This document shows positions 43,235-53,549 of a stretch of DNA of 64,000 nucleotides, piece by piece. A model generated the notes under the pieces. It was not told the origin of the DNA. It was given only the letters and a program-made list of their open reading frames with translations, and did no database searches. Every line of letters begins with the position of its first letter. Position 1 is the first letter of the stretch. Source of the stretch: Onchidella celtica (taxonomy: Eukaryota > Mollusca > Gastropoda > Systellommatophora > Onchidiidae); NCBI GenBank assembly GCA_963931925.1, contig OZ007579.1, positions 45,306,565 to 45,370,564 of the forward strand. Reading direction: 5' to 3'. Position numbers and translations under genes: made by a program.

Positions 43235-44459
43235 ATGAATGGAAACTGAAATCTGCAACCCTGGACACCGTTCACATGAAACGAGAACACACAGCAGAGA
43301 ACATTGCAGATGAAATCAAAGCCATATGTGTTTCCTGGGGCATCGAAAGCAAGATTGTGTCAGTTGTCACGGATGGAGCCTCTAACATGATAGCAGCAAT
43401 CAGAACATTGGGTCAACACCAGATGCCCTGCTTTGCACACATGTTAAACCTTGTGGTGAAAGGAGCTTTGGACGAATCTGAACTGGCCCCTCTTCGTAGA
43501 AAAGTCCGGGAAATAGTCACCTATTTCCACCACAGCGTCAAAGCGTCCGAATGTCTTCGAGAAATACAAAGTCAATCTGGTCAACCGAACAAAAAACTCA
43601 TAGCTGAAGTTGAAACACGATGGAATTCAACTTATGACATGCTTGAACGATATCACGAGCAGCACCAGGCTGTCACAAAAGCTTTGTGCTATGTGGGCAG
43701 ACCAAGCCTTTGTATTGAAGACAGAGAAGTCCAGCAAATGAAGTCATCCCTAGAAATCCTGCGGCCATTTGAAGATGTCACGAGAGAGTTTTCGGCCGAA
43801 AAATACGACTCCCTGTCGAAAGTTATAACCCTCTGCCAGGTCCTACGCAGAAAAATGACTGGACATGCTGCAACATCGCCACTAGCACAGAAACTTCTTG
43901 ACAATCTGGACAGAAGATTTCGAGATGCCGAAACCCGATTTCACCTGGCAGCATCTGCTCTTCGCGACCCACGATTCAAGAAACTTGCATTTTCGTCTCC
44001 AGTGACTCTTGAAGCAACAAGCACAAGACTTGTGGCAGAAATGACTTCCATCATGCCTGACCCAGACCCAGAACAAGGCCCATCAACAGATGCACAAGAT
44101 GTTACAGCAACTGACAACTTATGGTCGCACTTTGACGATCTTGTTGCATCCACAACAACCAAGAGAACACAAACCGTCAACACCGAAATTGAAAAACGAA
44201 GATACTTCGAAGATGAAAACATCCCCAGAAACAGCGATCCATCGGAATACTGGAGAAAATCCGAAAACATATTCCCCAGACTTTCGAAACTTGCCAAGAA
44301 ATATATGTGCATTCCAGCATCCTCCGTCCCATCACAGAGATTGTTTTCTGCTGCCGGAGAACTGGTATCCAGCAGGAGATCAAGATTGACAGCAGAAAAT
44401 GTAAATATGTTGTTGTTTCTAAACAGTAAATATGTTGTAAAAAAAAAAAAAAGAAAAAG

Positions 44460-44490
<31 letters not shown>

Positions 44491-44562
44491 GAAGAAAAAA
44501 AAAAAGAAAAAAGAAAAAAAAAACCCAACAACTTTCAATTGCTGACTATTAAGAACCTATGA
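43235..44562 (+). CDS. hAT transposase, exon 2 (catalytic core and dimerisation domain)
   Basis: It carries VVTDGASNM with the second catalytic aspartate (D236), the CFAHMLNLVV block, ETRWNSTYDML and the C-terminal hAT dimerisation domain with SVPSQRLFSAAGELVSSRRS, in which E565 is the third catalytic residue. Spliced length is 631 residues with no internal stop or shift. After LFLNSKY the frame runs into an A-rich tract (44439-44523) and adds a long lysine/arginine tail before TGA at 44560-44562. The family normally ends soon after the LLFLN block, so the tail is probably an acquired or slipped extension. Intact triad and clean ends suggest a young copy. Confidence 0.9.
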
Positions 44563-44890
44563 TGATCCCAAGCAAACTTCATGTATGAAGTGCATTCTCT
44601 GAGGTTCACAGTTATAAATTTTAGGTATGCATTTTATTTTCAGTGTACCACCACCACCAACACCAACAACAACAACAACAGCAGCAACAGCAACAACAAC
44701 AACAAATACAACAACAGCAGCAGTGGTGAAACAGCAGTGGCAACAACAACAACAACAACAACAGCATTAGCAGCAATAACAACAAGGTTAAAATAGTAAT
44801 TGCAGCAGCAGTGCATTATTATCACCACTACCACCACCACTACCACCACCACTACCACCACCACCAACAGCTACAGCAACAACAGTACTG
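44428..44890 (+). repeat. A-rich tract and CAN-triplet repeats in the hAT element
   Basis: A/G-rich run at 44439-44523, then (CAA/CAG/CAC)n stretches at 44643-44780 and 44820-44890. Frames on both strands give only Asn/Thr or Val runs. Confidence 0.85.
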
Positions 44891-45330
44891 AAGTTAAAAC
44901 AATAGCAACACCAACATTTGCCATGCAAAAAAAATTGAATAACAAGTTCTCGTTAGTATAATTACTCGAGTAATTACTCGATTCCTGGCACCTTGGGAAT
45001 CGAGTACTTACTCGAGTAATTACTCGACTCCTTTTGTTATTACTCGATTCCGGAATCGAGTCCGAAATTTTTGGATTCGCACACCCTTACTTGTAACCGC
45101 GACGCTTGCGTGGGACGTCTGACTCAAAATGCTCTGATTGGCTAAAGCAAAAAGGTGGCGAGACTTACAACTATAAATAGCTTGACACTTGTATTCGACT
45201 GAGACTGGGGAGATTGGGTTATTCCATTATTAATATGTTGAGGGAGTACAGGTTCGAATTTACCTTCCTGGCGAAATTACCCTATTTTACGCTATATCCA
45301 TTGTCATACTACAATAGAAATTTAGGGTGG

Positions 45331-45480
45331 ACATGTAAGTATCTAAACCTCCGTGACCAGGTGACCATAAATTATGAAACTTTGTGCACTACCTGTTTTA
45401 GACGATAGATTACGTGCACATATCCATTGTCGACAAAATTTAATCTTTGATATCATTTATTTACGTCTTATTTGATTCAC
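45331..45480 (+). repeat. Dispersed repeat, copy 2 (partner at 23331-23480)
   Basis: Same order of shared blocks as the copy in the GIMAP 3' UTR. It lies about 240 bases right of the hAT element, outside it. Confidence 0.65.
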
Positions 45481-46535
45481 ACACACACACATAGGCCTAC
45501 ACACACACAAAGACATTTTCATGGAGGAGAATGCAAGGTGCAATCGATCGGGAAATACATAATGACTATGCAACCAACGTCAAACGTACAGCAGTTTAGT
45601 TAGTTATTATAATAGCGAAAGAATTGTGAGTACAAAGAAAAAGGGGTGGGGGGGGGGGGGGGTGAGGGTGGATTAGAATAGAAGAAAGGACAAAAAGTAC
45701 ACACAAACTAGGGGTAAAACAGTAGGTAGACGAAGATATAGATATGGTGTGGTAAAAGAGACACCAGAGAAATAAAGAGGGAAAGTTTTTTTGTTTTTTT
45801 TTTTGCTTCTCACATCCCCACCCTAGCCATTATTGGCAAAATTACTAGAAACAATAAGACGAGACATTTAGCGCTTTTAGCGTGCGCAGATTTCGTACCG
45901 TCACCTAGCGGCGAATTCACGGAAGTCGTGATCAATGCAGTATTTTACAAAGCCAGATATGGAAAATTTTGTTCACTGTTCAGCGTTCGCTGTAGGCCTT
46001 GATTGACATCACTTATTTTGTAATTTTAACTTCAATCTCCGTGAGAAGACTCAGGCTCTATTTTTTTTTTTTTTTTGCAGTCACACTAGCACTGTATCAG
46101 TAAGCATCATTAATTTATCAAGCATTCTATTCATGCTGTGCGCCATGGGCCCAGCCCTCAATCTGTGTGCACGATTTTTTTAGAGGTGCGAAGAAGGGAG
46201 TGTCTCATCTTATCGTTTCTAGAATCTTTGCTATTAACTTGTTCCGTTTTTTCATGAGAGCTGTGTGTGTGTCTATGTGCTGGCATTTTTGTTTGTGGTC
46301 CTGTCATTGTCGGATGGCGACGTAGATGATTTGGGCATTACAGCTTGTAAACTTTGAAATGCTACACTTTGATCAAAGAAATCAACCGTTTCTACTGAAG
46401 CTTGTGAAATAAAACTTTGCATGCGCTCTTGCATATCTGCTGCAAAAATGTTATAAATCTAATTATTAATCTGACAGATGTGCTCGCGATGAACTAGACA
46501 ATATATTGCAAAAGAGATGAAAAAGGAATAATTCA
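45481..46535. other. No gene recognised
   Basis: (AC)n at 45478-45510, a G run at 45645-45662, T runs at 45787-45803 and 46061-46076. No coding signal. Confidence 0.45.
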
Positions 46536-46690
46536 CAGAAACCCGGATCTCTTCCTTCACGGGAGTCAGCGAATTCCTGTGAAGGGCGAGGCCAAATTCC
46601 TAGGACTTGTTTTAGATAAAAAAATCAATTTCTATCCCGCATATAAAATACCTTTAAACTCTCCCGTCAAAAAGCTTTTAACACCACGGG

Positions 46691-47143
46691 GGGACAACGT
46701 GGTCTAGAGGCAAGGTGCTCTCCTCTTATGCCTAAGGTACCAGGTTCAAATCCCGGTCGGTGCGGGCATGTTGGAATTTTGTGATTTTTCACATATTTTC
46801 CTGTCCCTGATCCTATAGGATCGAGTGCTTTCGGATAAGGGCGAAACCTTCGGAGGGCTCATGTGCAAGTTGAGCACGTTAAAGATAACTTGTCAGTTGG
46901 AAATCGAAAAGAGCAGGCCCAACAGGCCGCTGCAGGGGTAAAATGAAATAAAACTCATCCCTACCACTCCTTCCCCCTCCCCTTCCCTCCTCATCTCTCC
47001 CCGCCCCCAAAAAAACAAAACACCCCCGCCGACCGGCGATGCACTGTAGCGTCGACGTGCCAGCTCCAGTTTTAACTGGGTGCAATGACAAAAGGCAGAT
47101 TTCCCAAATGGGATTAAAGTAGTGTGCAAATACAAATACAAAT
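46691..47143 (+). repeat. tRNA-derived SINE, full-length copy inserted in a LINE
   Basis: Same family as 33929-34378: TGGTCTAGAGGCAAGGTGC, GGTTCAAATCCC, GCACGTTAAAGATAAC, CAGTTGGAAATCG, GCCGACCGGCG, AAATGGGATTAAAG and a tail ATACAAATACAAATC. The RT reading is interrupted exactly here and resumes after it. Confidence 0.88.
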
Positions 47144-47629
47144 CTTAAAGGCCATCTCAGGAAAGATGTGAAGCGAGATCGGATCTCTTCTTGATCAGAT
47201 CCAAACCAGACTACGGTTGTATCGTCTAAAGACCAGCTAAACCGTCATGCCTGAAAATGCCAGACCCTGTGCACCACCAAGGGTTACGTCTTGTTCTGGG
47301 TGCTTTCCGCACTTCTCCAGTCGAAAGTCTGTTTGTGAAGGCAAATGGGCCTTAGTCAATAAAAGAGTCATAAAAGCTTCCTCTTCAGGACGGATTAGAA
47401 TTGTCTTCTCATCCAGACAACCCCTTTCACAATTTAGTTTTCAACCTAACATAAGATTCAAAATTTTTGATCTTCTCAGGGTATCACCCCTCCAGGCTCC
47501 TGTTTGCCTTCGAATTCAGTCTTTGCCCTCAAAGGCCTAAATTCAGCCGTGTGAAGTGGAAAATGACCCATTTCCTGCCACATCACCATAGCTAACACAT
47601 AAACTAAACATTATTTTAGATCTCTCAGC

Positions 47630-47950
47630 ATGTCCGAAGAACGACACCATGCCGGAAACTTACCATTATGTTTGGAGAACTGGTCAATAAAATACCGTGA
47701 GCACAGACTTTTTTACACAGACGGCTCCAAAGACCATGATTCGGCAGGAGTAGCCTCATTCTTATATTCAGATGGCAAAACCGAATGCCTCAGTCTCAAC
47801 CCCAAAAGCTTCTGTCTTTACCGCCGAAATTTATGCCTGGCCCTAAATCTTATCCAACCAGGTCGCTCTGTTATCTTCTCTGACTCACTATCCTGCCTCC
47901 AGGTTTTAAATAACTCAAGTATGAAAATCCATGAAATCAATAAACTGTGA
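47630..47950 (+). pseudogene. RNase H domain of the decayed LINE
   Basis: The frame contains FYTDGSK, with the first catalytic aspartate, and SVIFSDSLSCLQVLNN, with a further catalytic aspartate. The glutamate expected between them is obscured by a one-base shift near 47810: the present frame reads SFCLYRRNLCLALNLI, and another frame gives FTAEIYAWP. RNase H would remove the RNA strand during retrotransposition. Confidence 0.75.
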
Positions 47951-48479
47951 CAATGTCTTCACACACTGTCAATATTGAGTATGAATTTGTTCTCTGTTCT
48001 ATCCCTGGCCACACTGGCATCAAGTGAATGAAGCAGCAGACACCCTGGTCAAAGCGTTGGCCGGAACATCTGAAATTACCATACACGGATTTTAAACCGG
48101 CTATTAATAAATTCATTGAACCGAAATGGCAGAAAAAATGGGATGAACAAACAGCAAATAAACTATACGTTATCCAAGATCAACTTGGACAGTGGACTCA
48201 TGCCTCTCAGCGAAATCGGATGGATGGAATTGTCCATGGTAGACTTCGTCTGGGTCATACCCACCTCACATACCGTTTTTTTTAACTGGGGAAGATCCCC
48301 CCGAATGTGCGGCGTGCAGTTTGCAAGTATCAATAAAATAAAGAACGAAGTTTGACTGAATGAGTGGATTCCATGCACATCCGATGAAGGCACTGTGGCT
48401 GCGGAACTATAAAAAAGTATTTTCTGAAGTGAGCCCACAGCGCGTTTTGTCCTTACTGAAAGAGGCTAAGCTCTACAAG

Positions 48480-49952
48480 CTGATTTAATAACATTTGTAC
48501 TCACTACAAAATTCTTTTCACATCCATACAAACCAACACAAAATTTAAGGATTTTACCAGTGTAATAAAATTTACACAGAACTATGTAATTCTATTCGTT
48601 AAATTTAGAAACTCTGAATACGAAACTTAGATAAAGTACCCAAACAGACCGTGGAAGGCACAAAGTGACCGTTATCGTGCTGACACGCCGTAAAACCCAA
48701 ACTTACTGTACAAAATATTAGGTTGTTGTTTTGAACGCAGGGCTTTGTGACCAATATTTTTTTCCACATTTTATCCTTGCCACAAACCTTCCTGCGGCCT
48801 CAATTCTTTCTAAAGCTACATAAAGACTACGTTACTTTGCTTTGGGATAGTTAACTCATGTTTTAGCATGATAACTGAAATAGGAAGGACTGATCCTTTC
48901 ATTGCGCTCCCAACATCTCGACGGTATTTACATGACCCTACGCTACATGTGCAATGTTATGCAGTGTGCTAGTTTGGTAGTGTACCTGTTTTATTAATGC
49001 CCACAAAAAAAAAAGTCAAATTCCAACGGTTCATGTCCCGTTACTTGAGATCTCTCAGAGTAGTTCTATATCACATTTTGTATATTTTGAAGTCCTCACC
49101 CAAATTTTGGTTCCATTATGGCATAGTGCACAATTCATAGAATTTTTATCAATAAATGACTCAGCTGTAAGTACGAGTGGAATAGATGTGGCGGTGCTAA
49201 AATTCCTTCTTCAGTCTTCAGTATCTAGACCGATCATTCATTCATCCTGGGTGTATTTTTTCTAAAATGTCCCCATGTCTTACAATCATTTTGGTGAAAA
49301 GAGTGGTGGAATAAAGGAGGAAAGAGAGAGAAGACTGATTTCCTGTCCTTTCTGATTGCAGAAAAGTTCAGTTGGACCTTACCCCACGCCTCCAAAATTC
49401 CATTCTCATAATAGATATAAATAGATGTTATGTCAGACGAGGATTCAAATTAAAATCCCAAAGCAATGGTTTTGGAATATTTTGTGAACAAAAAAATCTC
49501 CGTCAAACAAATTTAAAGTTTCGGCCTCTTGTTCCTTACATTCATCTGTATGGCTTCGTCGCCAGTGCCAGTCATGTGCTGGTATTGTTGATTTAATACA
49601 TGCAGAATGGAAAGCTTCATTCAAAATCTGGTTTTTTAGTACTATCTATTTACATGTTGTTTTTTTGGGTTAAATTGCAAGCGATCTAGTACAGGATATG
49701 ACTTGCAGTTTGCTTACACAGACCTGTCCACACACATGCATATTATACAAATTCTCGATACAAGGATACAAGAAAGATAAAAAAAAATGTAGAGCTGAAT
49801 AATAGTTTCAAGCAGAAAGCTGTTCAAAGTTTCCCCGGGAAATCACCCCCTCCCCCTCACCTAAATCCCATACCTTGGGTTATCTGTGTATTTAGAAATA
49901 GGTGTATTTCTGTTTACACAGAGGATAGGTTTGATAAATTGACAGACTGACG

Positions 49953-49955
<3 letters not shown>
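48480..49955. other. No gene recognised
   Basis: AT-rich DNA. Open frames are short and lack domains. Confidence 0.4.
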
Positions 49956-49956
<1 letters not shown>

Positions 49957-50038
<82 letters not shown>

Positions 50039-50060
50039 CAGATAGATAGATAGATAGACA
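49957..50060 (+). repeat. (GATA)n microsatellite
   Basis: About 25 GATA units, broken by two GACA units near 50037 and 50057. Translated frames give only Tyr/Leu/Ser/Ile runs. Confidence 0.95.
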
Positions 50061-50960
50061 GGGGAACGAGAAGTGACAGATCATGTTGGAACACACGTAT
50101 ACTATAAACATCTGTAAGTTTGGGGCCTATTCAATTGAAAACAAAGAAAAGATCAAAGGAATTCGCCGCTTTGAAAGAACGGTACTGTGCAGAGACTTCA
50201 AATTCAAAATTTGTAGGGTCATGATAAATGTAACACTGCATGCAAAAATTCAGGACGCTGTATTTCGTAATAGCTGAGAAAATCCAACCAAACCGTGATC
50301 ACGCCTCGGTGAACGGACTATAATAGTTTTAATGTATCACCAGTAAATTTTTTTTATATATTTTACCATGGGAAAAATGCATCTGTAATCCTTTGTGTAT
50401 AAAGACGCCGTGGCGGTGTCACACTGAGACGACTTCTTGTGACCGATATCACAAAAGTACTTGATACTTTCCACTCACATATTGATCGACGATGTTCATT
50501 CCAGTGCCGGCCAATCGCTTAAAATTGTTGTAATGGCTGTGAAATGCCATAATCTCCTTTTTAAACTCCATTTGATATGCATCGGTTCCATGGGAAACTA
50601 TATTTGACGCGGGTAAAAATTTGATGCACCTAAATTTCTCCATGGATGTTTGATAAACTTAGATCAAATGTTTCAGATAGTTATTTCATCTATTTCTATA
50701 TATATTATATAATGAAGAAATTTTTCACCTTCCAACGCAAAAGGCTTTCTCATTAGGCCACTTACAATAACCAAATTTTGCATGTAGGTTTCAAATACCG
50801 TGGACGGTGCACCGAAGTTTGGAATTTTTTAAAATTGGTTTTCTTTTCAATTTTTTCTCTTTTTGAGTTTGCTTTGTGTCGTTGACAGTTCGCCTCCGAT
50901 CCCTTTTTCCACGAGCACATGGCCCGTGATGTGAACACTTCTCGGCGTATGTAGATTAGT
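50061..50960. other. No gene recognised
   Basis: No repeats or coding frames with support. Confidence 0.4.
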
Positions 50961-50963
50961 GTG

Positions 50964-51802
50964 CCGGTGTAGCAGGCCAGGATATACCCCCGCCAGACCA
51001 TACCTGGGGTTAAACTGGCCTAGCCCAGATTTGGTGTTCTTATTGTTATTATTGTATATTACTGGTTAGCATTCTGTAACGTTTCAAGTGGATCTGGACA
51101 GGTGGAGTTCATCAGGCGAAAACATTGCAGTATGTATTTAGTTTTATGTGAAGCATTTAATGTCTGCTGGATGATGGAATTGCATCATCTGTCAGTTGGG
51201 TTATTATTATGTTTTTATCTTTTTTGTATGCGTGCTCTTTTCCGACCCTTTCTCTCTGCATCATTGTGACAAAAAATGCAATGCATATTTTACTCATGGC
51301 CAATCAATTATCAAAATAATCAAAATAATAATAATATCAGTAGACAAGAGTGAAATTAATGCTGAAGTTTAATCATATCACTTTGAAGGGATATTCAACT
51401 CTTTTGAATATCAATGCATTTTAACGCAGGTTTGTTTCCTCTAAAATGCATCATGATTTACAGGAGCCAAGAATGTATGTATGTGTACAAATTTAAACTA
51501 GGCTGAAATAAACTGTTATCATTATTTCCTCTAAATTGTATATAAATGATTTACGGATGACAAGAATGTGTTCATGTATGTATTAATGTGATATCTGATG
51601 ACAGTGATAAAGAACAGGCTGAAATAAACTGTGGTCTTGACTTGTTTTTAAAAAAAAAGTGGGGGGTATAATCTGGACTGGGGGAGGGGGGGGGGATAAT
51701 CTGACCTAGCCCAAGGTATACCCGTGGGGGATATTCTGGGCTAGGCCAGTTTAACCCCGGGTATAGTCTGGGCGGGGAGTATATTTTGGCCTGTTACACC
51801 GG
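50964..51802. mobile_element. Inverted-repeat element (MITE-like), about 840 bp
   Basis: The ends (50964-51032 and 51733-51802) are imperfect inverted repeats of about 70 bases. Both begin, read inward, with CCGGTGTA(G/A)CAGGCC and continue through GGGGTTAAACTGGCCTAGCCC. There is no protein inside. The interior has two diverged tandem copies of a block containing AGGCTGAAATAAACTGT (51480-51540 and 51560-51640). I could not identify a target duplication. The right end touches the presumed start of the Harbinger element. Confidence 0.7.
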
Positions 51803-52036
51803 TATTCATAAACGATGCGTATAGTTGATGTTTGGCGGTAACTTAGCGCATTTATGTTATAACGTAAATGCGTTAAATTTGGTATTCATAATCATGACCT
51901 CAGCTACGCAATTGCGTCATCATTATGTCGTAAAATGTTGGGAACTCTTCCGCGCGAAAGAACAACTTTGGATAAGACTGCACGAGTAGGAATACCTCCC
52001 ATAGTTACAGCCGCATACGTACAGCAGTGCAAAGAA

Positions 52037-52251
52037 ATGGATTCGGCAGGAGAGAAAAATGAGATTTTCCTCCAGCGATGTCTCCATGCTGCTACCTTCT
52101 GCAGATCGAGAGACCCTTACTTGTAAGTTTTCAAACGACTATACCATTAGATGCAAGAAAGAGGCGTTGGAAAGGATCGCAAGTGCCGTCAGTGAGGCGG
52201 ATATGAACGGCACCCGACCGAACAGTGGAGGAACTAAAAAAGGAATGGAAT
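52037..52251 (+). pseudogene. Myb/SANT-like DNA-binding exon of a Harbinger-type gene
   Basis: One frame from 52059 reads KMRFSSSDVSMLL, then CKFSNDYTIRCKKEALERIA, and after a one-base shift near 52220 TVEELKKEWN ends exactly at a GTGAGT donor (52252). This follows the three-helix Myb/SANT-like domain found in Harbinger second proteins and zeste-like factors. The first ATG (52037) is out of frame with the domain by one base, so a second shift is likely. It would bind the transposon ends and partner the transposase. Two frame defects mark it as decayed. Confidence 0.65.
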
Positions 52252-52759
52252 GTGAGTAGTCCAGGAAGATTTAGTAGAAAACAACAACTGAAATAATTAT
52301 GTCACTGTCACAAGAGTTTTTACAGCCAGTGTCCTTTCAATGATTAATGTAGGTTAAAAAAAAATCCTTTCATAAATCGGGATCTTTTTCGCAGACATCT
52401 GCGAATAAGCACTTCGTTATTTGTATGACATGTCAAGACATTAGTATTGTTAGGCATTAGTTAAAATACAATTGTACATCAAATTAAAAATTGGCATGAA
52501 TATCATTCTCTGCATGGCTTGGTCATTTTGATCCATACATTTTGTTCCCAGCTTGTTTAATGTTATCAAAGTTTTCAATATAGTAGCTGAATTGGTATCA
52601 CTATTGCTTCTTGACAGATATAACCACAAATCTTAATTTACCGATTGCAGATAGCTAGTTGATCTAACATATGACTGCTAAAGAAAAGTATGGAGCCACC
52701 TAAAACTGTAAACCCTATTTCATTTTTAAAAAGTATTTACTTGATGTTTGTTTATCCAG

Positions 52760-52897
52760 GATTTGAAAATGGAGCCATCAGATACAAAGCTGACGTGGCA
52801 GGGACTGGTGGTGGTGAGTCCCCCAAAGTGCCACCATATTTCGACACCGTGATGGATATCATAGGGGACAAGAAAGCTCTTGTATATGGCATCACAG
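52760..52897 (+). pseudogene. Second exon of the Myb/SANT-like gene
   Basis: It runs from TTTATCCAG to ACAG|GTAAAG. The frame gives NGAIRYKADVAGTGGG followed by SPKVPPYFDTVMDIIGDKKA and YGIT, a layout common after the Myb-like domain in these proteins (a glycine-rich linker, then an acidic short motif). Its phase does not join cleanly to 52251, which fits a decayed gene. It ends in phase 1. Confidence 0.6.
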
Positions 52898-53434
52898 GTA
52901 AAGTTGTGTTATCTGCAGAGGTTTTGTTTGTGTATACATGTTATTGATAATTTTGTATTACAGATCGGAATCTTCATGCAATTTTGTAAGGATCAGTTAT
53001 ATAGGACGGTTTTGACAATGCCAGTTTTGAATAGAGGATTTAATGTGCTTTCAGGCAGCTGCTAGTGGCATTGCAATTGCTCATCATAATTTGGCTTTGT
53101 TAAGTTTTTCACAGAGTATGCACATAAATATGCTGGAATTTTTTAAATAGTAATTTATATTTATGTGCATGATATAGGTACCTTCTATGGAATTGTTTTG
53201 TAGTTGGTCCAGTTATTTCCTGTCTTTATCTAATTCCATCTAAGTGGATACACCATGTATTGCAATTACACAATGGTGCTCTTTGCACGTGTAGTTTCAG
53301 TCGGTGTTTGATTTGTGATTTGGGAGTTCTTATCTGTTAGTAGTGTTAGTGTTAGTTGTTGTACAATAGGTAATAAGTGGTTTCCTTTATAACAATATTA
53401 GGCATTATAAATGTTAATTTTTTATTCATTTCAG

Positions 53435-53548
53435 ACACTGGCTCTGCGCCAATCCCAGACTGTGGATGGGATGTCTTGAATGTGAGGGTGGTGGAAAAGA
53501 AAGGTATTGGAAATGAGTGCTGGCATTGGTTTCGTCTTCAAGTTCATT
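53435..53548 (+). pseudogene. Third exon of the Myb/SANT-like gene, end uncertain
   Basis: The acceptor is ATTCATTTCAG. Phase 1 from the previous exon makes an aspartate codon, giving DTGSAPIPDCGWDVLN. The frame is open to a TGA near 53548, or a donor may lie at AATGTGAGG (about 53480) or at AAAGGTATT (about 53500). No further exon was recognised before 56315. Confidence 0.45.
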
Positions 53549-53549
53549 G

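Larger units (their letters stand above)
41567..45089 (+). mobile_element. Complete hAT DNA transposon (3.5 kb)
   Basis: The ends carry inverted repeats (left TACGGGTGTGCGAG, right AAGGGTGTGCGAAT read inward). They are flanked by an 8-bp duplication, CTTGTAAC, at 41559-41566 and 45090-45097, the signature of hAT insertion. Inside are a transposase gene with one intron, subterminal ACTCGATTCCGGA-type repeats at both ends and a CAN-triplet repeat region (44640-44890). Confidence 0.93.
46540..48470 (+). mobile_element. Decayed RNase H-bearing LINE (I/Nimbus-like), split by a SINE
   Basis: Frames shifting along the + strand read in family order. The RT thumb near 46550-46665 has RIPVKGEAKFLGLVLDKKI. 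After a SINE, 47200-47345 gives PDYGCIV and GLRLVLGAFRTSPVESLFVK. RNase H follows at 47700-47920 (FYTDGSKDHDSAGVA and IFSDSLSCLQVL). The C-terminal part at 48070-48290 has WQKKWDE, RLRLGHTHLTYRF. RNase H inside a LINE points to the I-group. Several stops and shifts make it inactive. The 5' part with endonuclease and RT palm is absent. Confidence 0.75.

Noticed and set aside
43941..44531. 196-codon - strand frame with Phe-rich start
   Set aside because: It is the antisense shadow of hAT exon 2 and its A-rich tail.
49861..50111. Tyr/Leu/Ser/Ile-rich frames
   Set aside because: They are read from the (GATA)n microsatellite.
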